A stretch of DNA of 64,000 nt, taken from assembly GCA_902628645.1 (NCBI GenBank), contig CACONS010000004.1:17301-81300 (forward strand), given 5' to 3'. This stretch comes from an uncultured Alphaproteobacteria bacterium. Its GTDB lineage: Bacteria > Pseudomonadota > Alphaproteobacteria > HIMB59 > GCA-002718135. Each line of letters opens with the position of its first letter. The first letter of the stretch is position 1. Below the pieces are notes generated by a model. That model was not told the origin of the DNA, ran no database searches, and saw only the letters and a list, made by a program, of their open reading frames with translations. The translations under genes were made by a program, and so were the position numbers. Shown here one piece after another: positions 53,048 through 61,313 of this stretch.

Positions 53048-53890
53048 ATGAATAAAAAATACAAGAGAGTTTTTTCTATAAATAATGATCTAGGATATAG
53101 AAATTATACTGTTAGGGATTTAATCAACCTAAAAGGTAAAAAAAAATTAACACAAGTAAGAGTTACAACAGTTGAAGAAGCCTCCGCAGCTCAAGAAGCG
53201 GGAATTGATTTATTATTAACTGGACCTGGTAAAGATTTTCCAGATATTAGAAAAGCTGCCTCAAAAACGTTTATGACTGTTGGTGTTCCTTTTATTGAAA
53301 ACCCATCAAAAAGAGAGGCAACAAAAAAAGCATTTGAAATTATTGAAGCTGGAGCAGATTCATTAATGTGTCAAAATTGGAATCTTGAATGGATGAAGCA
53401 TCTAAGTAAATTTAGAATTCCTTTTCAAAGTCATGTTGGATTTATTCCAAGAAGAACAACATGGATTGGTGGAATACGATCTTTTGGTAAAACAGCATAT
53501 GAAGCTCTAGAATTATTTAAAGATATAAAAGATATTGAGGAGACTGGCGCATGGGGAATAGAAGTGGAACTAGTTCCAGAAAATATTTTAGAAGTTATTA
53601 CAAAACAAACATCTCTAGTTACTATATCAATTGGATCTGGAATAGCTGCAGATGCTCAGTTTTTATTTTCAGAAGATATATTAGGACAAAGTAAAATAGC
53701 TTTTCCAAGACATGCAAAAAAGTATAAAAATTTTGATAAAATATTAAGTAATATACAAAATGAAAGAATCGATGCTTTCAAAAAATATAAAACAGATGTT
53801 CAAAAAAATAAATTTCCAACTAAAAAACATTCTATTTCAGTTGAAAGAAAAGAATTAGATAAATTTAGAAAGTATTTACAACAGATTTAA
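53048..53890 (+). CDS. PanB-fold protein lacking PanB metal ligands, copy 1
   Basis: TIM-barrel protein of 280 aa related to ketopantoate hydroxymethyltransferase (PanB). Recognisable blocks: HVGFIPRRTTWIGGIRSFGK (PanB GHLGLTPQ...GGYKVQGR), GAWGIEVELVPENI (ECVP; catalytic Glu kept as Glu174), VTISIGSGIAADAQF and SEDILG. By alignment from memory with E. coli PanB, the Mg2+ ligands Asp45, Asp84 and Glu114 correspond to Pro60, Gly79 and Gln109, and Lys112 to Met107. So it is unlikely to make ketopantoate. Tandem paralog follows after 2 nt, then a PhyH gene. Possibly a retro-aldol or lyase enzyme of this catabolic island. Confidence 0.78.
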   Translation: MNKKYKRVFSINNDLGYRNYTVRDLINLKGKKKLTQVRVTTVEEASAAQEAGIDLLLTGPGKDFPDIRKAASKTFMTVGVPFIENPSKREATKKAFEIIEAGADSLMCQNWNLEWMKHLSKFRIPFQSHVGFIPRRTTWIGGIRSFGKTAYEALELFKDIKDIEETGAWGIEVELVPENILEVITKQTSLVTISIGSGIAADAQFLFSEDILGQSKIAFPRHAKKYKNFDKILSNIQNERIDAFKKYKTDVQKNKFPTKKHSISVERKELDKFRKYLQQI

Positions 53891-53892
53891 TT

Positions 53893-54738
53893 ATGAAAAA
53901 TAAATATAAAAAAGTTTATTCTCTTGCACATCAAGTCGGTTATAGAAATTATACTGTAAGAGACTTAATAAATTTAAAAGGTAAGAAAAAATTGACACAG
54001 ATAAATGTTATATCACCAGAAGAAGCTGCTGCTGCAGAAGCTGCTGGTATTGATTTAATTATTTGTGGTGTAGATAAGTTAAAAGAAATACGAGAAGCTG
54101 CACCCAATACATTTTTAACGTGTGGAATAAAATATACTGAACATGCTTCAAAAGAAAGTATGATGAAGAAGGTATTTGAATTAATAGAAGTTGGGGTAGA
54201 TTCTATACATACCAATTCTTGGAACATAAAATTTATTAAATATCTTAGTGAATTTAATATCCCTTTCCAGGGACATGTAGGTTTTGTACCTATGAAGTCT
54301 ACTTGGACAGGAGGTGTGAAACCAGTTGGAAAAAATTCAGCTGAGGCTATAAAAATTTATCATGAAATTAAAGAATTAGAAAAAATTGGTGCGTGGGCAA
54401 TAGAAGTTGAATGTATGCCAGAGGATATCTTAAAAGAAATAACAAAAAAAACCAAAGCTCTGACCGTTTCAATTGGGTCAGGTAGGTTTGCAGATATTCA
54501 ATTTTTATTTGGTGAAGATATTTTAGGCTATCACTTCAATTCAATTGAAACACCACGACATGCAAAAAAATATAAAAATTTTAATAAGACATACGCAAAT
54601 TTACAAAATGAAAGAGTACTAGCATTTAAGGAATATCAAAATGATGTTATAAGTAAGAAATTTCCCTCAAAAAATAATGTTGTCTTTGCAGAAAAAAAAG
54701 AATTAGAAAAATTTAAGAAGTTAATAAAAAAACTATAA
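53893..54738 (+). CDS. PanB-fold protein lacking PanB metal ligands, copy 2
   Basis: Tandem paralog of the preceding gene, 281 aa, sharing near-identical N-terminal GYRNYTVRDLINLKGKKKLT. PanB blocks GHVGFVPMKSTWTGGVKPVG, WAIEVECMPEDI (Glu173 retained, closer to PanB ECVP than copy 1) and VSIGSGRFADIQF with GEDILG. The metal-site positions are Val60, Gly78 and Asn108, so again no Mg2+ site. The two copies differ most at these positions, which fits a hetero-oligomer or divided functions. PhyH copy 3 starts directly after the stop. Confidence 0.78.
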   Translation: MKNKYKKVYSLAHQVGYRNYTVRDLINLKGKKKLTQINVISPEEAAAAEAAGIDLIICGVDKLKEIREAAPNTFLTCGIKYTEHASKESMMKKVFELIEVGVDSIHTNSWNIKFIKYLSEFNIPFQGHVGFVPMKSTWTGGVKPVGKNSAEAIKIYHEIKELEKIGAWAIEVECMPEDILKEITKKTKALTVSIGSGRFADIQFLFGEDILGYHFNSIETPRHAKKYKNFNKTYANLQNERVLAFKEYQNDVISKKFPSKNNVVFAEKKELEKFKKLIKKL

Positions 54739-55551
54739 ATGGAAATAAGTAAATTAGTTAGAAGATTAAATAATAATGAAATATCTCAGTATGAAGATAA
54801 GGGTTATTTGAAAGGTTTACCTGTATTTTCTGAAGAAGGTGTTAAAGATCTTCAAAAACTTTTTTTTGATCTCAATAATAGGCTGCCTACACATGTTAAC
54901 ATAAATAAAACTAATATGTGGCATAAAGCGAGTAAAAAGTTTTATGATTTAGCACATACTCCAGCTATTCTTGATTATGTAGAAGATCTTTTAGGTCGAG
55001 ACTTCTTCCTTTGGGGTGGACAATTTTTTTATAAAGCTGCTAAAAGTAAAGGTGTTGTTCCTTGGCATCAAGATTCGCAGTACTGGCCTTTAAATCCATC
55101 AAACTCTGTTACAGTTTGGTTAGCTGTATACGATACAGATAAATCAAATTCGGCAATGAAGATAGTATCTGAAAGTCACAAAACAAAAAAATTTTTACAT
55201 AAAATTAATGATGATAAAAATTATGATTTAAATCAAGAAGTATCTGATGATCAAATTGAAAAAGAAAAAATAGTATATATGAATTTAAAAGCTGGAGAGA
55301 TTTCTCTTCACTCTGATGCTCTTTTACATGGTTCAGATGCAAATCATTCTAATAATCCTAGATGTGGAATTACTCTAAGGTACTCTCCTTCAAATGTTAA
55401 AGCTGATTTATCAGAGTGGCCATTTTTTTCTGTTCAAATAGCTAGAGGAGAACAAAATCACTTCTTAAATCCTGTGGCCCCTATACCAAGAGGTGAAGCA
55501 ACTCCTGTTAGAGGTTTTCAATTTCATCATGAATTTGAAAGCGAGTGGTAA
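54739..55551 (+). CDS. PhyH-family dioxygenase, third copy
   Basis: Dioxygenase of 270 aa, from a branch different from the tandem pair. Iron site HxD in VVPWHQDSQYWPLN, distal His in LLHGSDANHSNNPRCGITLR with the 2-oxoglutarate Arg; KIVSESHKTKKF replaces RGSHK. Closely follows the PanB-like pair with no gap, so it shares their transcript and probably their pathway. Substrate unknown. Confidence 0.85.
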   Translation: MEISKLVRRLNNNEISQYEDKGYLKGLPVFSEEGVKDLQKLFFDLNNRLPTHVNINKTNMWHKASKKFYDLAHTPAILDYVEDLLGRDFFLWGGQFFYKAAKSKGVVPWHQDSQYWPLNPSNSVTVWLAVYDTDKSNSAMKIVSESHKTKKFLHKINDDKNYDLNQEVSDDQIEKEKIVYMNLKAGEISLHSDALLHGSDANHSNNPRCGITLRYSPSNVKADLSEWPFFSVQIARGEQNHFLNPVAPIPRGEATPVRGFQFHHEFESEW

Positions 55552-55578
55552 AAATTAATTTTAACTTGTATAAAATAA

Positions 55579-56658
55579 ATGAAAATAATTGATGAAATAA
55601 TTCTATACGAAAACCCTGATCCTTTACTAGTTAGTAAACAAGGTATTTTTCCAGGTATAGTAAAATTACAAGATAATTCATTACTTGCATTGTTTACTAT
55701 TGGTCAAGCTTTTGATTCTGCTGATCAAAGAACATTTGTTTCAAAAAGTTTTGATGATGGAAGAAGTTGGTCTAAACCAAAACCTCTACATAATCATATG
55801 TATAAAAATAAGGAAGAATCAGAATCTCTTAAACCACTATTATTACAAAATAATAAATTACTGGCAATAGGTTATGCTTTTGTAAGACCAGACAGTTTAA
55901 CACCAATTGTTAATCCTAATACATTTGAAATATTACCTCTCAATAATAAAATAAGTATTTCTAACGATAATGGTGAAAGTTGGTCTATGCCAAAAAATTT
56001 TAACGTCAATGAAACACCACTTGAAATATCAGGACCGTGTATTCAATTAAAATCAGGTAGAATATTAGGAGCAGCACCACCTTTCCATTTAAAAGAGTCA
56101 GATCATTCAGGATGGATAATTTATAGTGATGATGAAGGAGAAAATTGGAGTAAACTATCTGAATTTTATAAATCCAAGGAAGGACATGTTTCAACTTGGG
56201 AATGTCGCTTATGTGAAACTAATAACAAAATTATTGTTATTTTTTGGGCTTATGACAATAAAAATAAAAAAAACCTTAATAATCATATTGTAATTTCTGA
56301 AGATGAAGGAAAAACTTTTAATACTATAATTGATACTAAAATTAGAGGTCAAGCTTCAAACATAATGTTTTATAAAGATGAAATAATTTTTACAATTCAT
56401 TGTCACCGTGAGAATCCAACGGGTTTAATTCTGAGAAAAGTTGATATTAGTGGAAATAATTTTAAAATTTTAGAAGAAATCAATTTGTTTTCTAAAGATG
56501 GTTTATCAAGTGATGATACTGACATAAGTAAACAGTTTGGCTCACTTAAGTTTGGTCAACCATCAATACTTCTTTTAAATCAGAATAAATTACTAATTTG
56601 TTTTTGGTGCATTCATGATAATCAACATATTATAAAATCGTATATCGTAAATATATAA
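55579..56658 (+). CDS. Sialidase-superfamily (BNR/Asp-box) protein, no signal peptide, copy 1
   Basis: Six-bladed beta-propeller of 359 aa with four Asp-boxes: SKSFDDGRSWSKP, SISNDNGESWSMP, IYSDDEGENWSKL, VISEDEGKTFNTI. These mark the sialidase/neuraminidase superfamily. There is no signal peptide, so the protein is cytoplasmic, unlike secreted GH33 sialidases; the N-terminal FRIP motif is not evident, and a candidate Glu/Arg pair lies in TWECRLCET. It may hydrolyse or bind an imported sialylated oligosaccharide or a related glycoside. Followed 8 nt later by the MFS gene. Confidence 0.75.
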   Translation: MKIIDEIILYENPDPLLVSKQGIFPGIVKLQDNSLLALFTIGQAFDSADQRTFVSKSFDDGRSWSKPKPLHNHMYKNKEESESLKPLLLQNNKLLAIGYAFVRPDSLTPIVNPNTFEILPLNNKISISNDNGESWSMPKNFNVNETPLEISGPCIQLKSGRILGAAPPFHLKESDHSGWIIYSDDEGENWSKLSEFYKSKEGHVSTWECRLCETNNKIIVIFWAYDNKNKKNLNNHIVISEDEGKTFNTIIDTKIRGQASNIMFYKDEIIFTIHCHRENPTGLILRKVDISGNNFKILEEINLFSKDGLSSDDTDISKQFGSLKFGQPSILLLNQNKLLICFWCIHDNQHIIKSYIVNI

Positions 56659-56666
56659 CCATCTTA

Positions 56667-57992
56667 ATGTTCAATCTAATATCTAATGAAAAAGAAAAAA
56701 TGAAAGTAATTAATTATTATCATTTTTCAACTGCACTTCAAATGTGTGCAGTTATAGGAACTGTTGCTGCACCTCTAACACTATATTCTGTAGAATTAGG
56801 ATTAGATCCAGATAGAATTGGTATTTTAGGTAGTCTAATGGCTTTTTGCCAAGTATTAGCTTTAGTTAGTATTCCTTTAACTATTTATTTCGGTAGTAAG
56901 ATTTTATCTATTTGGACTTTATTTAGTAGGTACATCTTTCTTCTAATTTTTTTAATTGTCCCTTTTTATCAACAAAATTTAACACTTGTTTTCTACTTAT
57001 TATTTTTTTCAATGCTTATGTTTTCAATTTTACGTTCATTATCTGAAGCTGCATTTGTGCCTTGGATGCAAGAATTTATTCCAAGAGATGTAAGGGGCAG
57101 AGTTATTGGTATTAATGGTATTGTTTGTACACCATTTGCATTAGTTGCATCATATGGAATAAAAATTTGGCTCGACAGTAGAGAGGGTTTAGAAAGATTT
57201 TATCCAGTTTTTTTTATAGCAATAATCCTTGGATTAATATCTGCTTTACTCCTTTTAAAATTAAAAGGGGGTAAGAAGATTCAAGGACGAGACAATGATC
57301 AAGGTTATTTGAAAAATTTGCTGAAAGCAACAAAAGATAAAAATTTTAATTTATTTTTAGTTTCATCAGGAACACAATATTTAGTGATTACCATACTAGC
57401 TATTTTTTTAACTCTCTATTTTAAAGTTAGAATGAATATTCCAAGTGGAGAATTAATTTTTTCGTCTACATTAATTCTAATTGGAGGAACATGTAGTGGT
57501 TTAGTAGTTGGAAGAGTTACAGATAGTTATGGTTGCAGGGGTATAAGAGTGCTATTCCAAAGTTTACAAATTATATTATTGCTTACACTACCATTTATAA
57601 ATTCTGATACTCCTTACTTAAGTTATGTAATTGGATTAATTTTCTTTCTATTTGGGTTTTTAATGTGGGGAAGTGCATCAATAGGTTATATTTTCATGTT
57701 AAACTATGTACCAAGTAATAACAAAGAATCATTCATGTCACTTGCTTATAGCTTAGATGGAATAACAGCGGGGGTGACAACGGTCCTAGCTGGCTATTTA
57801 GTTGTTTGGTTAGATAATAATGAGATTATTGTTTTTGACAAATTACTTGGCAGCTATGAAGTCTTATTTGTTATTTGTGCATTTATTATAGCCATATCTA
57901 TGAATGCTTTTATTCTTATAAGAGAAGAAGGAGCCATGGGAGTTAGGACTTTTTTGAGGCAATTAATTTTTTACAGAAAGCAATTACCTTAA
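56667..57992 (+). CDS. MFS transporter
   Basis: Major facilitator transporter of 441 aa with 12 predicted transmembrane helices. Loop 2-3 LGLDPDRIGILGSLMAFCQ and the FIPRDVRGRVIGINGI stretch, with the conserved Arg/Gly, follow the pattern of MFS sugar or peptide carriers; the LVVGRVTDSYGCRGIR loop mirrors it in the second half. Start ATG 56667; an internal ATG 56700 is possible. Placed between two sialidase-superfamily genes (plus strand partner, convergent with the other), so it may bring in their substrate. Confidence 0.85.
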   Translation: MFNLISNEKEKMKVINYYHFSTALQMCAVIGTVAAPLTLYSVELGLDPDRIGILGSLMAFCQVLALVSIPLTIYFGSKILSIWTLFSRYIFLLIFLIVPFYQQNLTLVFYLLFFSMLMFSILRSLSEAAFVPWMQEFIPRDVRGRVIGINGIVCTPFALVASYGIKIWLDSREGLERFYPVFFIAIILGLISALLLLKLKGGKKIQGRDNDQGYLKNLLKATKDKNFNLFLVSSGTQYLVITILAIFLTLYFKVRMNIPSGELIFSSTLILIGGTCSGLVVGRVTDSYGCRGIRVLFQSLQIILLLTLPFINSDTPYLSYVIGLIFFLFGFLMWGSASIGYIFMLNYVPSNNKESFMSLAYSLDGITAGVTTVLAGYLVVWLDNNEIIVFDKLLGSYEVLFVICAFIIAISMNAFILIREEGAMGVRTFLRQLIFYRKQLP

Positions 57993-57996
57993 AATA

Positions 57997-59115
57997 TTAT
58001 TCAAATTTTAAACGTATCCAATGTAGATCCATTTTTTTATCATTACCAGCATAATAAAAAACTAAAACTTTCCCACTCTGTAAAACATCAGCATAGGGCA
58101 ATCCAAAACTCCATATATTCATGTCAGCTAATAAACCTCCTAGCTCTTTACTATTTTGCTTAATTTTATTTTGATTAAAAATTGTTATCTCAGAAATTTC
58201 ATCAAAATAAGCATTGAGATTATCTGATACTCTTACTTTTATGCTTTGATTTTTAAATCTATCAACCCATGCTAACACTACCTTACCATCTTTTAATAAT
58301 GCAGGATGAGAGGGTTGATCAGAAATATTTAAATCTTTTGGGGGAGACCATGTTTTACCCTCATCATCACTTATTCTTTGATGAATATTAAGGAAGGTCT
58401 TTTTTGTGGAATCATATGTCCATGCAAAAGATGTAATAGTTCCATTCTGATTTACACCACATCTTAAATCCCAATTAAAAATTCTTCCAGTTTCATCACC
58501 TGCTGCTAAATAAGGTTTAGACCATGTTATTCCATTATCAGAAGAACATATGAAAACATTTTTTTGATACCATTTTGATTCATCATAATAATCTTTATTA
58601 TTTTCGATACTCATAATTAATTTTCCATTTGGTAGTTTCATAATGGGATTGGTAAGACTTGGTGGACCAATGTCATTAGGTAGTTGAACTTTTCTAAGTT
58701 TTGACCATGTATTCCCATTATCATAAGAATCTGCAAGTAGAATTTTCATTGGAAGACAGCCTTCAGTATCAGCATTAAATAATTCTTTTCCTGGAATAGA
58801 AGATCGATCAATCCACAATAATGATGCAATAATATGAGAATCAGAAATTTCAGTTAAATAACAAAGTTTTAGACTGCCTTTAAGATTATCTATTTCAATA
58901 TTTTTAAAAGGCTGCCAAGCTTCTGACCAATTATCACCTTCATCATCTGATCGAAAAAATTCTATTCCCTCTAATTCAGAATCTTTATTATTTCCACCTC
59001 TTGCAGTAGCAAGAATAGATCCATTACTAAGAGAAACAAATGATGAAAAGGTATAGCATGCTTTATTAGAATCAATTTTTGCAGAACAGAAAATGCCTGA
59101 AGAATCTATTTTCAT
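57997..59115 (-). CDS. Sialidase-superfamily (BNR/Asp-box) protein, no signal peptide, copy 2
   Basis: Beta-propeller protein of 372 aa with Asp-boxes FFRSDDEGDNWSEA, DSYDNGNTWSKL, ICSSDNGITWSKP and RISDDEGKTWSPP. Segments GSILATARGG, TNPIMKLPNGKLIMSIEN and RIFNWDLRCGVNQNG line up with sialidase cores. No signal peptide. It is only distantly related to copy 1. It closes the minus-strand run NagA, two small Cys proteins, sialidase-like, so an intracellular role in amino-sugar glycan breakdown is plausible. Confidence 0.75.
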   Translation of the reverse strand: MKIDSSGIFCSAKIDSNKACYTFSSFVSLSNGSILATARGGNNKDSELEGIEFFRSDDEGDNWSEAWQPFKNIEIDNLKGSLKLCYLTEISDSHIIASLLWIDRSSIPGKELFNADTEGCLPMKILLADSYDNGNTWSKLRKVQLPNDIGPPSLTNPIMKLPNGKLIMSIENNKDYYDESKWYQKNVFICSSDNGITWSKPYLAAGDETGRIFNWDLRCGVNQNGTITSFAWTYDSTKKTFLNIHQRISDDEGKTWSPPKDLNISDQPSHPALLKDGKVVLAWVDRFKNQSIKVRVSDNLNAYFDEISEITIFNQNKIKQNSKELGGLLADMNIWSFGLPYADVLQSGKVLVFYYAGNDKKMDLHWIRLKFE

Positions 59116-59125
59116 TGAATAAAAT

Positions 59126-59611
59126 TTATTTTTTTTTCTTAGGCCATCTCATTAAAAGTTTGGCATTTTTCTCTTCTTCAATTGCTTTTTCTTTATCTTT
59201 AAAAATTTTTACTACACATTGAGGTTTGTTACGATCAATAACATCGTAAACTAAATGATGATCTACTTTATCGATTAGCGGTCCAATCCATCCCGCACAA
59301 TGGTCACAATACCTTTTCATAGGCTCTGCATCATTATCAAGAACTTTACTTAAACTTGGACAGACATTCATTTTTAATTCCAATTTATCGTCATCTAAAT
59401 TTAAATCTAAATCACAATTTTCTTCAATTCTTATATGATCCCAGTACTCGTACATTCCCTTCAGCCCTTTTTCTTTAAACAATGCTAATGTATGTTTTTC
59501 CTGATTTTTACTAATTTCTAGCCAATATGCCTCTAGATGCTCTTCGCCTTGATCTTCAAGAAACTTGAAAACTTCATTATAAAAGCGTGTAAAGTGATCA
59601 CTTGGTATCAT
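59126..59611 (-). CDS. Small Cys-containing protein, possibly ATC-hydrolase-like, copy 2
   Basis: Cytoplasmic protein of 161 aa, tentatively related to L-2-amino-thiazoline-4-carboxylate hydrolase family proteins: a Cys-Pro (NVCPSLSKVL) followed about 20 residues later by MKRYCDHCAGWIGPLIDKV and a C-terminal KPQCVVKIFKD. The same order occurs in the adjacent gene, so the two are divergent paralogs. Overlaps the neighbour by 4 nt. The Cys may be catalytic or bind metal. Family assignment uncertain. Confidence 0.5.
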   Translation of the reverse strand: MIPSDHFTRFYNEVFKFLEDQGEEHLEAYWLEISKNQEKHTLALFKEKGLKGMYEYWDHIRIEENCDLDLNLDDDKLELKMNVCPSLSKVLDNDAEPMKRYCDHCAGWIGPLIDKVDHHLVYDVIDRNKPQCVVKIFKDKEKAIEEEKNAKLLMRWPKKKK

Positions 59612-60072
59612 GCTCTTTTCCTAATAGTTTGTCTACATGCTGCTTCACCTAAAATTTCAGTTTTTATTTCATAAGGAGTATTATCAGCTAAAGCTTCATT
59701 AGTTTTTATGGTTTGATCACAAAAATGAGATGAGACATTTCCCACTAATTTTTTTACATGCTCATAAGCAGTGCAACGATGAACAGTTAAAATAATTTCT
59801 TCTTCATTGATTGAAATACTATAATCGGCCTTTTCTCTATCAAAGAAATGTTGCCAATGTTTAGCTAACATTTTTATATTACCTTTTTTAATATGGTCTT
59901 TGATATCCTTATAAACGTCTTTTCCAACTTTTTTGAAAATATCATTCATGGTATCGATACCATATTTATTAATAATAAATTCAATCGTCGTATTTGTTGC
60001 GCCATGAAAATCCATGTGAACATTACCACCATCATTGTAACGCAGTTTTTGATCTAAATTATTTTTATGCAC
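59608..60072 (-). CDS. Small Cys-containing protein, possibly ATC-hydrolase-like, copy 1
   Basis: About 154 aa. RCTAYEHVKKLVGNVSSHFC with CDQTI, and ILGEAACRQTI near the end, repeat the Cys layout of the downstream gene. I prefer the GTG at 60072, which overlaps nagA by 8 nt; an earlier GTG at 60108 would overlap by 44 nt. No signal peptide. Works with its paralog, perhaps as a heteromer, in the NagA operon. Function unknown. Confidence 0.5.
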   Translation of the reverse strand: MHKNNLDQKLRYNDGGNVHMDFHGATNTTIEFIINKYGIDTMNDIFKKVGKDVYKDIKDHIKKGNIKMLAKHWQHFFDREKADYSISINEEEIILTVHRCTAYEHVKKLVGNVSSHFCDQTIKTNEALADNTPYEIKTEILGEAACRQTIRKRA

Positions 60073-61243
60073 TTTTATATTCAGATTTTCCAGCAATGAA
60101 AGTTTCACTGATTTCTAGATTATCTTTTCTTAAAAGAATAAAATCAGCTAATTTATTTTTTTCAATACTACCCATTATATCATCTAAACCTATAACTCTA
60201 GCTGGTACTAAGCTTGCTGCGATTGCTACTTGGGATAAAGTTTTTTTAGAAAATTTATAATAATTTTGTAATGCTTCAATTGAAGTTAATGAAGAACCGG
60301 CTAATAAGCCATTATAAGTAGATGCTTTACCCTTCTCCACTGTACACCATCTCCCTGGAAAAAATTCAAACTTAACAGGAACTGGAGAGCCAGCACCCTT
60401 AACAGAATCTGTTTCTAAAAATACTCTGTCATTTGGTAAATGAGATAATAATTCAACGAGTTGAGGATGTACATGTATACCATCACATATTACTCCCAGA
60501 GCAATTCGTGACTCAGCAATCAATGCATCAGTTAAAGATAAAACATGGACACCAGTATCATCTGGTGGATAAGTTGGAAGAGCATCATACATATGTGTTA
60601 CAGCATCAACTCCCCAATCAGCAAATTTAGGTACATCAATTGGATTGGCTCCACTGTGACCTAAATGAATTGAAATTTTTTCTTTTTTAAGTCTCTTTAT
60701 AAATTCTTCGGAACCATTCATTTCTGGTGCTAATGTAAGAGCTTTTAATTTACCCTGACAAGCATCTAGTAATTCTTCTGCTAAAGATACTGATGGATCA
60801 CGTAAATTTTTTGGATTGTGTGCACCAGGCAAAGCAAAGCAAGGACCCTCTGAATGAATGCCTAAAACGCGGGCCCCTTCTTTAGCTTTATCAATATCAT
60901 TTGATAATGCATTTAACAAAATTTTAGTTTTTTCAGGTGGTAAACATGGTGTCGAAGGTAAAAAAGCAGTTACTCCCACTGCAGGCAATAATTTTGAATT
61001 ATCAACTGCACAATTTTCTTCTGCGTGACCATACAAATAATTTAAAAAACCATGTTGAAGAACATCAATCATTCCTGGAAAGATAAAGTTATTTTTACCA
61101 TCGATAATTTTCCAATCATCTGAAATGTTTTCACTAGGATCTAGTATATCAACAATCTTATCTCCATCTATTAGGAGATCATTGTCTACTTCACCGTAAG
61201 GAGTTACCAAAGTAACATTTGTAAATCTTTGTTTGTGTTGCAT
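60065..61243 (-). CDS. nagA: N-acetylglucosamine-6-phosphate deacetylase
   Basis: Amidohydrolase of 392 aa that removes acetate from GlcNAc-6-P, the step after NanE. Metal and substrate motifs: VLGIHSEGPCFALPGAHNP with the metal Glu, IHLGHSGANPIDVPKFAD, AVTHMYDALPTYPPDDTG, GVICDGIHVHPQLV, and LETDSVKGAGSP with catalytic Asp. DVLQHGFLNYLYGHAE differs from the usual DxQxNG, so the specificity may be shifted. First gene of a four-gene minus-strand operon. No nagB is nearby. Confidence 0.87.
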   Translation of the reverse strand: MQHKQRFTNVTLVTPYGEVDNDLLIDGDKIVDILDPSENISDDWKIIDGKNNFIFPGMIDVLQHGFLNYLYGHAEENCAVDNSKLLPAVGVTAFLPSTPCLPPEKTKILLNALSNDIDKAKEGARVLGIHSEGPCFALPGAHNPKNLRDPSVSLAEELLDACQGKLKALTLAPEMNGSEEFIKRLKKEKISIHLGHSGANPIDVPKFADWGVDAVTHMYDALPTYPPDDTGVHVLSLTDALIAESRIALGVICDGIHVHPQLVELLSHLPNDRVFLETDSVKGAGSPVPVKFEFFPGRWCTVEKGKASTYNGLLAGSSLTSIEALQNYYKFSKKTLSQVAIAASLVPARVIGLDDIMGSIEKNKLADFILLRKDNLEISETFIAGKSEYKSA

Positions 61244-61313
61244 ATATTTAATTTAATATTAAGGTAAAATCTAAAACAACTATAGTGAAAAGACAAGAAC
61301 TAGGAGAAATAAG

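Noticed and set aside
53048..54738. Pantothenate synthesis genes panB
   Set aside because: Metal-binding residues of PanB are missing in both copies and no panC is adjacent.
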